Source of the DNA: Gemmobacter sp.
GTDB taxonomy: Bacteria > Pseudomonadota > Alphaproteobacteria > Rhodobacterales > Rhodobacteraceae
Assembly: GCF_034676705.1 (NCBI RefSeq)
Contig: NZ_JAUCBS010000009.1
Location: 62,001-126,000, forward strand
Direction of reading: 5' to 3'
Length of the DNA stretch: 64,000 nucleotides
The position numbers were made by a program, and so were the translations under genes. Below the pieces are notes generated by a model that searched no databases, had not been told where the DNA came from, and was given only the letters and a program-made list of their open reading frames with translations. Of the stretch, positions 53,316-61,865 are shown piece after piece (position 1 is the stretch's first letter; each line of letters starts with the position of its first letter).

Positions 53316-54518
53316 TTACGGAAAGGCGCGGGGTGGCTCCATCCCCAGCAGCACCTGCCCGGACTGTTCCAGCGTCAGGTCGGTGACGGCGACATGCTGG
53401 GTCACCACCATGACATCCCGCAGGTAGCGCTGCATCGGGTTGGTCTTGGCGATGACCCCCATGCCCGCCATGCGCCAGGCCAGCTGCACCACCTCGGACC
53501 CGACCTGCGCGGCGTTGGTGGCCGACAGGCGCAGCAGCGTGTTCTGTTCCAGCGAGACCGGATCCCCCGCCATCAGGCTGTCCCAGGCCTCTTCGGCCGC
53601 CTCGTAGAAAAAGGCGCGCGCCGACCGCAGCTTCGCTTCGCATTGCGCGATGCCCGACAGGTAGTAGCCGCGTTCGCACAGCCGCGACAGGCCGATGTTG
53701 ATCTTGGTGGCGCCCGACACCGACTTGGCGTTTTCGATCGCGGCGCGTGCCAGCCCCAGCGAGCAGGCGGCATGGACCTGTGCCTGATAGGCCATCGCCG
53801 GGTAGCGGTACAGCGGTTCGTCGATCAGCCCCGGCGCGCCGCGTTCGCAGGTCCAGAGGTCGGCATAGAACTTGTCGGTGACCGTGGTGTCAAAGCTGCC
53901 GGTCCCCTGCATGCCCGAGACGTCCCAGGACTGGATGATCTCGACTTCGGCGGCGGGGGCCACGGCCATCATCACCATGGGCGTGTCATCGGCTGCGGCG
54001 CCCGGCCGGGGGGCCGCGATGCCGACGCCGATCCAGTCCGCCCCCATGCAGCCCGAGGCGAATTTCCACCGCCCCGACACGTTCCAGCCGCCGTCCACCC
54101 GTTGCGCCTTTTGCACCGGGTGCAGGCCGCCGGCGAACACCTGGTCGGGGCCGGTCGCATACATGATTTCCTGCGCCGCCACCGGCAGCGCTGCCGTATA
54201 GGTATTGGCCGAGCCAAAGGCCGAAACCCAGGCGGCCGACCCATCGACCGTGCCGATCTTGTCCACCATCTTCAGGAAATGGTGCGGCGCCATCGCATCG
54301 CCGCCAAAGCGCGCCGGCGTGGCCGAGCGGAAGATGCGGGCCTTTTTCATCAGCCCGATCACGTCGCGCGGGATATGGCGCAGCTGTTCGAATTCATCCT
54401 GCCGTTCCTTCAGCACGGCCAGCAGATGGGCGAATTCCGGCGTTTCCGTCGCGCGGGCGGGGTCAAAGGCCGCAACGGCGGCGGCAGGTTGGGCACTGGC
54501 CCGGTCGATGGCGGTCAT
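53316..54518 (-). CDS. Class D flavin-dependent monooxygenase (acyl-CoA dehydrogenase fold; HsaA/HpaB-like oxygenase)
   Basis: 400 aa. The N-terminus LRHIPRDVIGLMKKARIFRSATPARFGG, VDGSAAWVSAFG, WNVSGRWKFASGC and SGMQGTGSFDT are features of oxygenase components such as HsaA (steroid ring A), DszC and related enzymes, rather than acyl-CoA dehydrogenases. It would use reduced flavin from the 51893 product to hydroxylate an aromatic or other substrate. First gene of oxygenase-LysR-reductase. ATG 54518 is followed by an Ala-rich leader of about 25 residues of uncertain role. Confidence 0.88.
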   Translation of the reverse strand: MTAIDRASAQPAAAVAAFDPARATETPEFAHLLAVLKERQDEFEQLRHIPRDVIGLMKKARIFRSATPARFGGDAMAPHHFLKMVDKIGTVDGSAAWVSAFGSANTYTAALPVAAQEIMYATGPDQVFAGGLHPVQKAQRVDGGWNVSGRWKFASGCMGADWIGVGIAAPRPGAAADDTPMVMMAVAPAAEVEIIQSWDVSGMQGTGSFDTTVTDKFYADLWTCERGAPGLIDEPLYRYPAMAYQAQVHAACSLGLARAAIENAKSVSGATKINIGLSRLCERGYYLSGIAQCEAKLRSARAFFYEAAEEAWDSLMAGDPVSLEQNTLLRLSATNAAQVGSEVVQLAWRMAGMGVIAKTNPMQRYLRDVMVVTQHVAVTDLTLEQSGQVLLGMEPPRAFP

Positions 54519-54574
54519 TGGCGCGCTCCTTGGCTGATGGGCTTAGCCTGCGCCACTTGGCCGCATGATTCAAA

Positions 54575-54593
54575 TTCATAATTCTAATATGAA
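54575..54593. promoter_or_regulatory. Candidate LysR binding site upstream of the monooxygenase gene
   Basis: TTCAT-N9-ATGAA in an AT-rich stretch 57 bases before the monooxygenase start. It contains the T-N11-A pattern typical of LysR boxes and is probably the operon's control site. Confidence 0.45.
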
Positions 54594-54606
54594 AGATGCA
54601 CACATC

Positions 54607-55410
54607 TTATCCGGTGGCCATCCGGTGCCGGCCCAGCGGCAGCATCATCGGCCGGCCCGACGTTTCGTCGCGGATGATCCGGCTGTCCAGCCCGAACACC
54701 CGCTGCACCATGGCGGCGGTCAGCACGGTATCGGGGGGGCCGGCCACCTGCACCTTGCCATCCGCCATCGCCACCAGATGGTCGGCATAGCGCGCGGCCA
54801 GGTTCAGGTCGTGCAGCACCATCACAATGGTGGTGCCGCGCGTCTGATTCAGATCGACCAGCAGGTCCAGCACCTCGATCTGGTGGGCGATGTCCAGATA
54901 GGTCGTCGGTTCGTCCAGCAGCAGGATGTCGGTCTGCTGCGCCAGCGCCATGGCGATCCAGATCCGCTGGCGCTGGCCGCCCGACAGCTCGTCCACCGGA
55001 CGGTCGGCCAGATCCAGCGTGCGGGTGGCGGACATGGCATCGGCGACCGCCTGGTCGTCCTTGCGGCTCCAGCGGCGGAACAGGCGCTGGTGCGGATGGC
55101 GGCCCCGGCTGACCAGATCCGATACGGTGATCCCTTCGGGCGCCAGCGGGGTTTGCGGCAGCAGGCCCACCACGCGCGCCAGTTCGCGCGGCGGAATGCG
55201 GTGCAGCGGGCGGCCGTCCAGCAGCACCTGCCCGCCGCGCGGCACCAGCAGGCGCGACAGGCTGCGCAGCAGGGTGGACTTGCCACAGGCATTGGCCCCC
55301 ACGATGGCGGTGATCCGGCCGGACGGCAGATCCAGCGTCAGGCCATCCAGTACGGCGGCGGCGCCATAACCGGCGACCAGATCACGGACGGACAGGGCAG
55401 GGGTGGTCAC
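54607..55410 (-). CDS. Iron-siderophore ABC transporter ATPase (FecE/FepC family), GTG start
   Basis: 267 aa. Walker A GANACGKST, signature LSGGQRQRIW, Walker B ILLLDEPTTYLDIAH and H-loop VLHDLNLA match siderophore ATPases. GTG 55410 is chosen: GGAGG lies seven bases before it and GTGA overlaps the permease stop; an ATG 13 codons upstream would overlap the permease by 43 bases. It powers the two permeases encoded upstream on the same strand. Confidence 0.93.
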   Translation of the reverse strand: MTTPALSVRDLVAGYGAAAVLDGLTLDLPSGRITAIVGANACGKSTLLRSLSRLLVPRGGQVLLDGRPLHRIPPRELARVVGLLPQTPLAPEGITVSDLVSRGRHPHQRLFRRWSRKDDQAVADAMSATRTLDLADRPVDELSGGQRQRIWIAMALAQQTDILLLDEPTTYLDIAHQIEVLDLLVDLNQTRGTTIVMVLHDLNLAARYADHLVAMADGKVQVAGPPDTVLTAAMVQRVFGLDSRIIRDETSGRPMMLPLGRHRMATG

Positions 55411-56435
55411 AGGGTGCCTCCGGTTCGGTTGGCGCGGATGATCAGCCACAGCAGGAACGGCGCGCCAAGCGCGCCGGTCACGACACCCACGGGATAGCGG
55501 GCGGGCAGCAGGAACTGCCCCGCGAAATCGCCCAGCAGCACCAGCACCGCCCCCACCAGCGCGGCCGGCACCAGGGCCGATCCGCTGTGCCCCGGCATCC
55601 GCGCCGCGATGGGGCCGGCCAGAAAGGCGACAAAGGCGATCGGCCCGGTGATGGCCGTGGCCACCGCGATCAGCCCCACGGCGCAGATCATCACCACCAA
55701 CCGCGTGTGCCCCACCCGGGTTCCCAGCGCCGAGGCCGCATCATCGCCCAGCCGCAATGCCTCGAGATCCCGGGCGCGCAGCAGCAGGGCGCCGCCGAAC
55801 AGCAGCAGTGCGGCCAGCAGCGGGCCGGCCTGCGCCATCTGGGCGCCGTTCAGGCTGCCGGTCAGCCAGCGCATCGCCTCTTGCAGCGTCCAGGACGGGG
55901 CGCGCGACAGCACCCAGGCGATGAAGCTGTCCAGCATGGCGGCCATGCCGATGCCCACCAGCACCAGCCGCGTGCCCGCCGCGCCATGCCGCCAGGCCAG
56001 CGCCCAGATCAGCAGCGCCACGCCAAGACCCGCGGCCACCGCGATCAACGACACGGCCGGCCCGCGGAGGCCCAGCAGCACAATGGCGAACACCGCCGCC
56101 GCGCTGGCGCCGGCGCTGATGCCGATGATGTCGGGGCTGGCCAGCGGGTTGCGCAGCATGATCTGGAACGCGGCGCCCCCCATGCCGAAACACAGCCCTG
56201 CCAGCGCCCCCACCACGGCGCGGGGCAGGCGCAGCTGGCCCACGGTAAAGCTGGCGCCCCGCACCTCCTCGCCCAGCAGCACGCGCCAGACCTGCGCGGG
56301 CGGCGTCACCGACTGGCCCACGATCAGCGCCAGCGCGATGCCGGCCAGTAGCAGCAGCGCCAGCGTGCCCAGAATCGCCCCGCGCCGCCGCTGGCGCCGG
56401 CGCCGCCCGGCGGCGATGTGATCCAGCGCGCTCAC
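55407..56435 (-). CDS. Iron-siderophore ABC permease (FecD/FepG family), GTG start
   Basis: 342 aa FecCD-type permease with about nine to ten membrane segments; RNPLASPDIIGISAGASAAAV and the GPIAFVAFLAGPIAARM region are the family's conserved blocks. The GTG start at 56435 overlaps the stop of the preceding permease as GTGA. Together with the FecC-like protein it forms the inner-membrane channel. Confidence 0.92.
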   Translation of the reverse strand: MSALDHIAAGRRRRQRRRGAILGTLALLLLAGIALALIVGQSVTPPAQVWRVLLGEEVRGASFTVGQLRLPRAVVGALAGLCFGMGGAAFQIMLRNPLASPDIIGISAGASAAAVFAIVLLGLRGPAVSLIAVAAGLGVALLIWALAWRHGAAGTRLVLVGIGMAAMLDSFIAWVLSRAPSWTLQEAMRWLTGSLNGAQMAQAGPLLAALLLFGGALLLRARDLEALRLGDDAASALGTRVGHTRLVVMICAVGLIAVATAITGPIAFVAFLAGPIAARMPGHSGSALVPAALVGAVLVLLGDFAGQFLLPARYPVGVVTGALGAPFLLWLIIRANRTGGTL

Positions 56436-57421
56436 AGCTCGCGCACCCGCTGGCGGCGGACGATCCAGATGAACACCGGCGCCCCGACAAAGGCGGTGAC
56501 GATGCCCACCTCCAGCTCTGCCGGGCGCGAGAGGATGCGGCCCAGCACATCGGCCGCCGTCAGCAGCCCCGCCCCGGTCAGCGCGGAAAACGGCAGCAGC
56601 CAGCGGTGATCCACCCCCACCAGCAACCGGCAGACATGCGGCACCACCAGCCCGACAAAGCCGATGGGCCCGCACACCGCCGTCGTCGCCCCGCACAGCA
56701 GCACGGCCGCCAGCGCGGCCATGGCGCGGGCGACGGCAACCCGTTCGCCCAGGCCCGCCGCCAGCTCATCCCCCAGCGCCAGCAGGTTCAGCCGCCGCGC
56801 CGACAGCAGCGCCAGCGCAAGGCCCGCGGCCAGAAACGGCAGCACCGGCGCGATGCGGTCGAACGTGGCGCCGCCGACTCCGCCGACCTGCCAGTCGCGC
56901 ACCCCGCCGGCAATGTCGGCGCGCGGCAGCACCACGGCCACCACCAGCGCGGCAAAGGCGATCGAGGTTGCGGTGCCGGCCAGCGCGAATTTCAGCGGCG
57001 TGCCGCCGCCCCGGCCCATCGACCCCACCAGCCAGACGAACACCGCCGTCAGCCCGGCGCCCAGGACTGCCGTCCAGATATAGGCATGGGCGCTGGCAAT
57101 CCCGAACCAGGCGATGCCCACCACCACGGCCAGCGAGGCGCCCATGTTCACCCCCAGGATCCCCGGATCGGCCAGCGGGTTGCGGGTAACGCCCTGCATG
57201 ATCGCGCCGGCCAGCCCCAGCGCCCCCCCGGCCAGCAGCGCCAGCACCGTGCGCGGGATGCGCAGGGCGACGGCGGCCTGCGCGATGGTGTCATGCCGGC
57301 CGCGCAGCGCCGCCGCAATATCGGCCAGCGCCACATCCCGCGTGCCGATGGCGACCGATGCGGCGCCCAGGCCCAGCAGCACCGCCAGCACCACCCCCAG
57401 CCATCCCAGACGCGCGGTCAT
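56432..57421 (-). CDS. Iron-siderophore ABC permease (FecC/FepD family)
   Basis: 329 aa FecCD-type permease. RNPLADPGILGVNMGASLAVV, GPIGFVGLVVPHVCRLLVG and the PAELEVGIVTAFVGAPVFIWI C-terminal block are diagnostic. The ATG at 57421 overlaps the binding-protein stop by four bases. Part of a four-gene leftward operon (58395 to 54607). Confidence 0.93.
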   Translation of the reverse strand: MTARLGWLGVVLAVLLGLGAASVAIGTRDVALADIAAALRGRHDTIAQAAVALRIPRTVLALLAGGALGLAGAIMQGVTRNPLADPGILGVNMGASLAVVVGIAWFGIASAHAYIWTAVLGAGLTAVFVWLVGSMGRGGGTPLKFALAGTATSIAFAALVVAVVLPRADIAGGVRDWQVGGVGGATFDRIAPVLPFLAAGLALALLSARRLNLLALGDELAAGLGERVAVARAMAALAAVLLCGATTAVCGPIGFVGLVVPHVCRLLVGVDHRWLLPFSALTGAGLLTAADVLGRILSRPAELEVGIVTAFVGAPVFIWIVRRQRVREL

Positions 57422-58395
57422 TCCGATTTGCGCGCCGCTTCGGCCAGCTGGGTCAGGTAATCGTCCAGCACCCAGGAAATCGACAAGGGCGTCGGGTTCG
57501 CCGCCGTGCCCCCCGGCCCCCGGCCCAGCAGCACGACCGAGTCCTGCGATACGGCCGGCATCTTGCGCAGCAGCAGGTTGACCTTCATCGCATCCATCAG
57601 CGGCCGGCTGCCATAGGTGACCACGATGTCCACATCCTCGAACAGATCCAGCCGTTCGGCGCTGATCCCGGTGGCGTATTTGCCGGGCACCGTCGCCTCG
57701 GCCACGCTTTTGGGCGAGGTCAGGCCCAGATCGGCAAAGAATTTCACCCGCGTATCGTTCGCGGTGTAAAAGTTGATCATGCTCAGGTTCGTGGCATCCA
57801 GATGGGTGACGAACATCGCCGTCTTGCCCTGCACCTGCGGGTGGCGGGCGACGGCGGCGGCGATGTCGCCTTCGATCCGGGCAATCAGCGCCTCGCCGTC
57901 GGCCGCCATGCCCAGACCGGCGCTGTTCAGCCGGATCATCTGCCGCCAGTCGGTGGACCACGGCGCCTCGGGATAGGCGACCACGGGGGCAATCTGGCTG
58001 AGCGTGTCGTAATCGGCCTGATCAAGCCCGGAATAGGCGGCCAGGATCACATCCGGCTGGGTTGCTGCCACCGCCTCGAAGTCGATGCCGTCGCCTTCGT
58101 CGAACAGCACCGGGGTTTCAGCCCCCAGTTCCTTCAGCCGGGCGGAAACCCAGGGCAGCACGCCATCGCCATCGTCATCGCCGAAACTGGCGCCGGCAAA
58201 GCCCACCGGCACGATCCCCAGTGCCAGCGGCACCTCGTGATTGGCCCAGGCGACCGTTGCCACGCGCTGCGGTTTGGCGGGAATGGTGGTGGTGCCAAAG
58301 GCGTGACGGATGATCAGCGGAAAGCTGTCGGCCAGCGCGGCGCAGGGCGCCAGCGCCAGCAGGGCGGCGGTCAGCAGGGGGCGGAACAGGCGCAT
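57418..58395 (-). CDS. Periplasmic iron-siderophore-binding protein (FecB/FhuD-like)
   Basis: 325 aa. Sec signal peptide MRLFRPLLTAALLALAPCAA with cleavage near ALA-D, then a class III periplasmic-binding domain (RVATVAWANHEVPLALGIVPVG, QPDVILAAYSGL). It hands ferric siderophore to the two permeases. First gene of the importer operon, divergent from the TonB receptor. Cobalamin binding (BtuF-like) was considered, but the neighbours point to siderophores. Confidence 0.9.
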   Translation of the reverse strand: MRLFRPLLTAALLALAPCAALADSFPLIIRHAFGTTTIPAKPQRVATVAWANHEVPLALGIVPVGFAGASFGDDDGDGVLPWVSARLKELGAETPVLFDEGDGIDFEAVAATQPDVILAAYSGLDQADYDTLSQIAPVVAYPEAPWSTDWRQMIRLNSAGLGMAADGEALIARIEGDIAAAVARHPQVQGKTAMFVTHLDATNLSMINFYTANDTRVKFFADLGLTSPKSVAEATVPGKYATGISAERLDLFEDVDIVVTYGSRPLMDAMKVNLLLRKMPAVSQDSVVLLGRGPGGTAANPTPLSISWVLDDYLTQLAEAARKSE

Positions 58396-58693
58396 CGGAC
58401 ACTCCGGTCGGTTTCCCGAGCGTTTTTCTCGATAAACGCCATGCGTCAACCCCGGATGGCTGCGCTGCCGGCGGGAGTCCGGCATTTCACCATGCTTTCC
58501 GACAAAAAAAGTAGGAATCTGCAAGACGCCCTCTGGCGTCGCCGCTACAGGCAGCGCAAAGCGATACGGTCGCGACTCGCGGCTGGTGCCGGGGGAATAC
58601 GGTGCCCGATCGCTCCTGCCAGCCAACGGACCGGCCTTGCCTGCCCGCAGCCAGCACATCTCAAGACAACTGGACCGGGACGTGGGAACGCCG
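58396..58693. other. 298-base divergent region between siderophore importer operon and TonB receptor
   Basis: No gene seen. It contains the inverted repeat GCGTTTTTCTCGATAAACGC at 58420-58439 (arms GCGTTT/AAACGC), 25 bases before the binding-protein start, a possible operator for the AraC-type or an iron regulator. I see no convincing Fur box. A weak cobalamin-riboswitch resemblance at 58592-58662 was rejected. Confidence 0.4.
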
Positions 58694-60802
58694 ATGACCA
58701 ACACAACATTCCACCGCGGCAGGACTGCCCGCGCAGGACGCATCGCCATGCTGATGGGCTGCACCGCCCTTGGGGCGCTGGCCCCGCTTGCCGTTCACGC
58801 GCAAGAGGATGAAAAGCCCGTGGTGCTGGAACCCGTGCAACTGCGCAGCGGCGACAGCGACGGGACCAGCACCGTGGCCTATGGCAGCGGGGCGGGCAGC
58901 AAGATGGCCACCGACCTGCTGGATACGCCGGCCTCGGTTTCGGTGATCACCGCGAAAGAGATCCAGCAGCGCGGCGCCGCGACGGTGGAACAGGTGCTGA
59001 ACTATACCCCCGGCGTCGCGACCGATTTCTACGGGTCGGACGACCGTTTCGACTATGTGAAGATCCGCGGGTTCGATGCCTATGCCTACCGCGACGGCCT
59101 GTCGCTGGGCCGCCCCTTCGGCGCCCCGCGCGAGGAAGCCTTTGCCTTTGAACGGGTCGAGGTGGTGAAGGGCGCGAATTCCACCGCCTTTGGCATCTCG
59201 GATCCCGGCGGGTCGATCAACTATGTCACCAAACGCCCCCGGACCACGAAATTCGGCGAGATCTACGGCACCGTCGGCACCGACTCTCACAAGGAAGTCG
59301 GCTTTGATTTCGGCGACAACCTGACCAGGGACAGCACCCTGTCCTATCGCCTGACCGGCAAGCTGAAGGATGCCGACGCCGAATACGATCATTCGCGCGA
59401 TGACGAACAGTTCCTGATGGCCGGCATCACCTGGCGGCCCGGCAATGCCACCAGCCTGACCGTGGTTGCCGACTGGCTGAAGCGCGATGGCGTGCCGGGC
59501 GGCGGTGGCCACCCCGTGGGGCTGGATCTGGACCGCAGCGTGTTCCTGGGCGAACCCGACTACAACTATCGCGGCGTCAACCGCAAAACCCTGTCGGTGA
59601 TGCTGGAGCATGACTTTGGCGGCGGGCTGACCTTCGGGTCGAACCTGCGCTATTCGAACGGCACGTCGGACTTTGGCTATGCCTATGTGTTCGACTACAC
59701 GATCAACCCCGCGACCTCGACCGTGGCCGACCGCTATTTCTTTGGCAACGATTCCAAGGCCCGCCAGCTGACCGCCGATGCGCGCCTGCAATACGATACC
59801 ACGCTGGGCTCCGTGGCCAGCCGCACGCTGGCCGGGCTGGAATACTGGCGCACCGATACCACCAGTGACAGCTATTACACCACCGCGCCGGGGATCGACT
59901 GGACGAACCCGGTCTATACCGGCGCGCCGACGGGGCTGGCGCCCTATGCCAGTTCGTTGTCGGAACAGTCGGGCAAGGCGGTCTACCTGCAACAGGAACT
60001 GACCTTTGCCAACCGCTGGATCATCACCGCCGGCCTGCGCCACGACTGGATGGACCTGGCCACCACCAACCTCTTGACCGGCGCCCGCGCCACCGGCGAA
60101 AGCAGCGAAACGACGAAACGCCTGGCCCTGACCTACAAGGCGACCAATGCGCTGTCCTTCTATGGCAGCTATGCGGAATCGGTCGGCCCCGCCACCACCA
60201 CCGTGGTGCCCGAACGCGGCGAGCAGCTGGAACTGGGCGTGAAATACCGCCCCGACAATTTCCGCGGCATGTTCAGCGCGGCGGTCTATGACCTGACCAA
60301 GAACAACATCACCCGCACCAACCCGGCCACCAACCTGCCCGAAACCATCGGCGAGGTCCGCGTGCGCGGGCTGGATCTGGAGGCCAAGGCCGAACTGACC
60401 GACCGCCTCAGCCTGACCGCCGGCTATTCCTACATGGATTCGAAAGTGGTCGAGAATGGCACGGCCGGCAACGTGGGCAAGGAGATGACCTTTGTCCCCC
60501 GCCATACTGCATCGGTCTGGATGACCTATGCGATGCCGGCCAGCGACCGCATGGGCGCCATGACGCTGGGCCTGGGGGCGCGGCTGAACGGGGCCTATTA
60601 CTTTGACGCGGCCAACACCACGCGGAACGCGAGCTATGTGACCGTGGATGCCAGCTTCAGCTATGACCTGGCCGAGGATGTGGCGGTGTCGCTGGCGGTG
60701 TCGAACCTGTTCGACAAAAAGGCGGTGGCCTATGGCGGTTATGGGGCCGACTGGTACAACCCCGGCCGCAAGATCACCGCAACCGTGCGGCGCACCTGGT
60801 AA
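58694..60802 (+). CDS. TonB-dependent siderophore receptor
   Basis: 702 aa outer-membrane receptor. Signal peptide with core MLMGCTALGALAPLAVHAQ; plug domain with DLLDTPASVSVITAKEIQQR, GVATDFYGSDDRFDYVKIRGF and RVEVVKGANSTAFG, all typical of TonB-siderophore receptors; then a 22-strand barrel ending in an aromatic residue (RRTW). A TonB box is not obvious near the mature N-terminus. ATG 58694 is chosen for the signal peptide. Divergent from the importer operon and convergent with an AraC-type regulator. Confidence 0.93.
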   Translation: MTNTTFHRGRTARAGRIAMLMGCTALGALAPLAVHAQEDEKPVVLEPVQLRSGDSDGTSTVAYGSGAGSKMATDLLDTPASVSVITAKEIQQRGAATVEQVLNYTPGVATDFYGSDDRFDYVKIRGFDAYAYRDGLSLGRPFGAPREEAFAFERVEVVKGANSTAFGISDPGGSINYVTKRPRTTKFGEIYGTVGTDSHKEVGFDFGDNLTRDSTLSYRLTGKLKDADAEYDHSRDDEQFLMAGITWRPGNATSLTVVADWLKRDGVPGGGGHPVGLDLDRSVFLGEPDYNYRGVNRKTLSVMLEHDFGGGLTFGSNLRYSNGTSDFGYAYVFDYTINPATSTVADRYFFGNDSKARQLTADARLQYDTTLGSVASRTLAGLEYWRTDTTSDSYYTTAPGIDWTNPVYTGAPTGLAPYASSLSEQSGKAVYLQQELTFANRWIITAGLRHDWMDLATTNLLTGARATGESSETTKRLALTYKATNALSFYGSYAESVGPATTTVVPERGEQLELGVKYRPDNFRGMFSAAVYDLTKNNITRTNPATNLPETIGEVRVRGLDLEAKAELTDRLSLTAGYSYMDSKVVENGTAGNVGKEMTFVPRHTASVWMTYAMPASDRMGAMTLGLGARLNGAYYFDAANTTRNASYVTVDASFSYDLAEDVAVSLAVSNLFDKKAVAYGGYGADWYNPGRKITATVRRTW

Positions 60803-60826
60803 GGCGCCGCGCGGCCCGGTGGCGGA

Positions 60827-61714
60827 TCATGGCGCAAGCCGCATCCGCCGCCAGGCCGCCGGTGTCTGGCCCTGCACCTGACGGAACACCCGTGTAAGAT
60901 GCGCCTGATCGGAAAATCCCAGTTGCACCGCAATGTCGGCAAGGCTCAGGCCGCTGTCGGTCAGCAGCCGTTCGGCCGCGCCGATGCGCTGTTCCAGCTG
61001 CCAGCTGTGCGGGGTCTTGCCGGTGGTCTTCTTGAAGGCGCTGGCAAACCAGCTGGGCGACAGGCCCACGGTTTCGGCCATTTCCGCCACGCTCAGCCGC
61101 TGGCCACGGGCGGCGTCCAGCCGGGTTTCCAGCTTGCGCAACTGCGCCTGGGTCAGCCCGCCATACACCGGATCCGCCCCGCCGATATCCAGCAGCCCCG
61201 ACAGGATGCCGCCCACCAGCGTTTCGGCATAGATGGCGTGCCGGGTGGGGCAGGCCACCTCGTCGGCCAGCAGGCCGGCCAGCGCCTCGATCGCGCGGGT
61301 GTCCTGAATTTCCACCGGGCGGCGCAGCGCGGTCAGCGCCTCGGACCGGCCAAGGGTCGGGCACAGCAGGCGCAGGGCGCGGTCCTGGTGGATGTGCAGA
61401 TCCAGATGTGCGAACCGGTGCGCGGCGGTAAAGCTGGTCCACAGCGGCACCCCGGCCGGAACATAGATCGCCCGCATCATCGGGCGCCATCGGCCATCGG
61501 CCGGCGCCTGATGGTTGGAGATGCGGATATGCCTGGACACATCGTTGAAGAACACCACGATGCGCGGATCGGGCGACAGGTAATAGCCCCGCGCATCGGC
61601 CAGCCCCTCGGCCTGCCAATAGACGCCGGCCATGCCATCCAGACTGCGCCAGTGCATCGGCGTGGTCACCCGGATGCCTTGGGTGAAACAGGTCATGGAA
61701 TGACGAAAGCTCAT
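60827..61714 (-). CDS. AraC-family transcriptional regulator
   Basis: 295 aa. Two C-terminal helix-turn-helix motifs: RLSVAEMAETVGLSPSWFASAFKKTTGKTPHSW and SLADIAVQLGFSDQAHLTRVFRQVQGQTPAAWR, the standard AraC layout. The N-terminal half (about 190 aa) is an effector domain like those of siderophore-sensing regulators such as PchR. It sits between the receptor and the siderophore-interacting protein, divergent from the latter, so it probably activates uptake when the ferric siderophore is present. ATG 61714 is likely. Confidence 0.9.
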   Translation of the reverse strand: MSFRHSMTCFTQGIRVTTPMHWRSLDGMAGVYWQAEGLADARGYYLSPDPRIVVFFNDVSRHIRISNHQAPADGRWRPMMRAIYVPAGVPLWTSFTAAHRFAHLDLHIHQDRALRLLCPTLGRSEALTALRRPVEIQDTRAIEALAGLLADEVACPTRHAIYAETLVGGILSGLLDIGGADPVYGGLTQAQLRKLETRLDAARGQRLSVAEMAETVGLSPSWFASAFKKTTGKTPHSWQLEQRIGAAERLLTDSGLSLADIAVQLGFSDQAHLTRVFRQVQGQTPAAWRRMRLAP

Positions 61715-61865
61715 CGCCCGCGGTCCCGGCTGCAATGGGTGAACTGGGCGGCATACCTGGCTGGCACCAACCGGCGCGCGGGCATCTGGGGATCCGGTCC
61801 TGGCCGCCGATATTGCGCGATCCGGCCCCCGAATGCAACCGCCCGCCCAGATCCGAAAGGCTGCC

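Noticed and set aside
58592..58662. Cobalamin-riboswitch-like segments (GGGGAATACGGTG, then AGCCAGCACATCTC) upstream of the TonB receptor
   Set aside because: The core GCTGCCCCCGCAACTG-type block and the GCCACTG and GGGAAGG segments are missing and the spacing is too short. The receptor and neighbours look like siderophore, not B12, genes. A covariance-model search (RF00174) would settle it.
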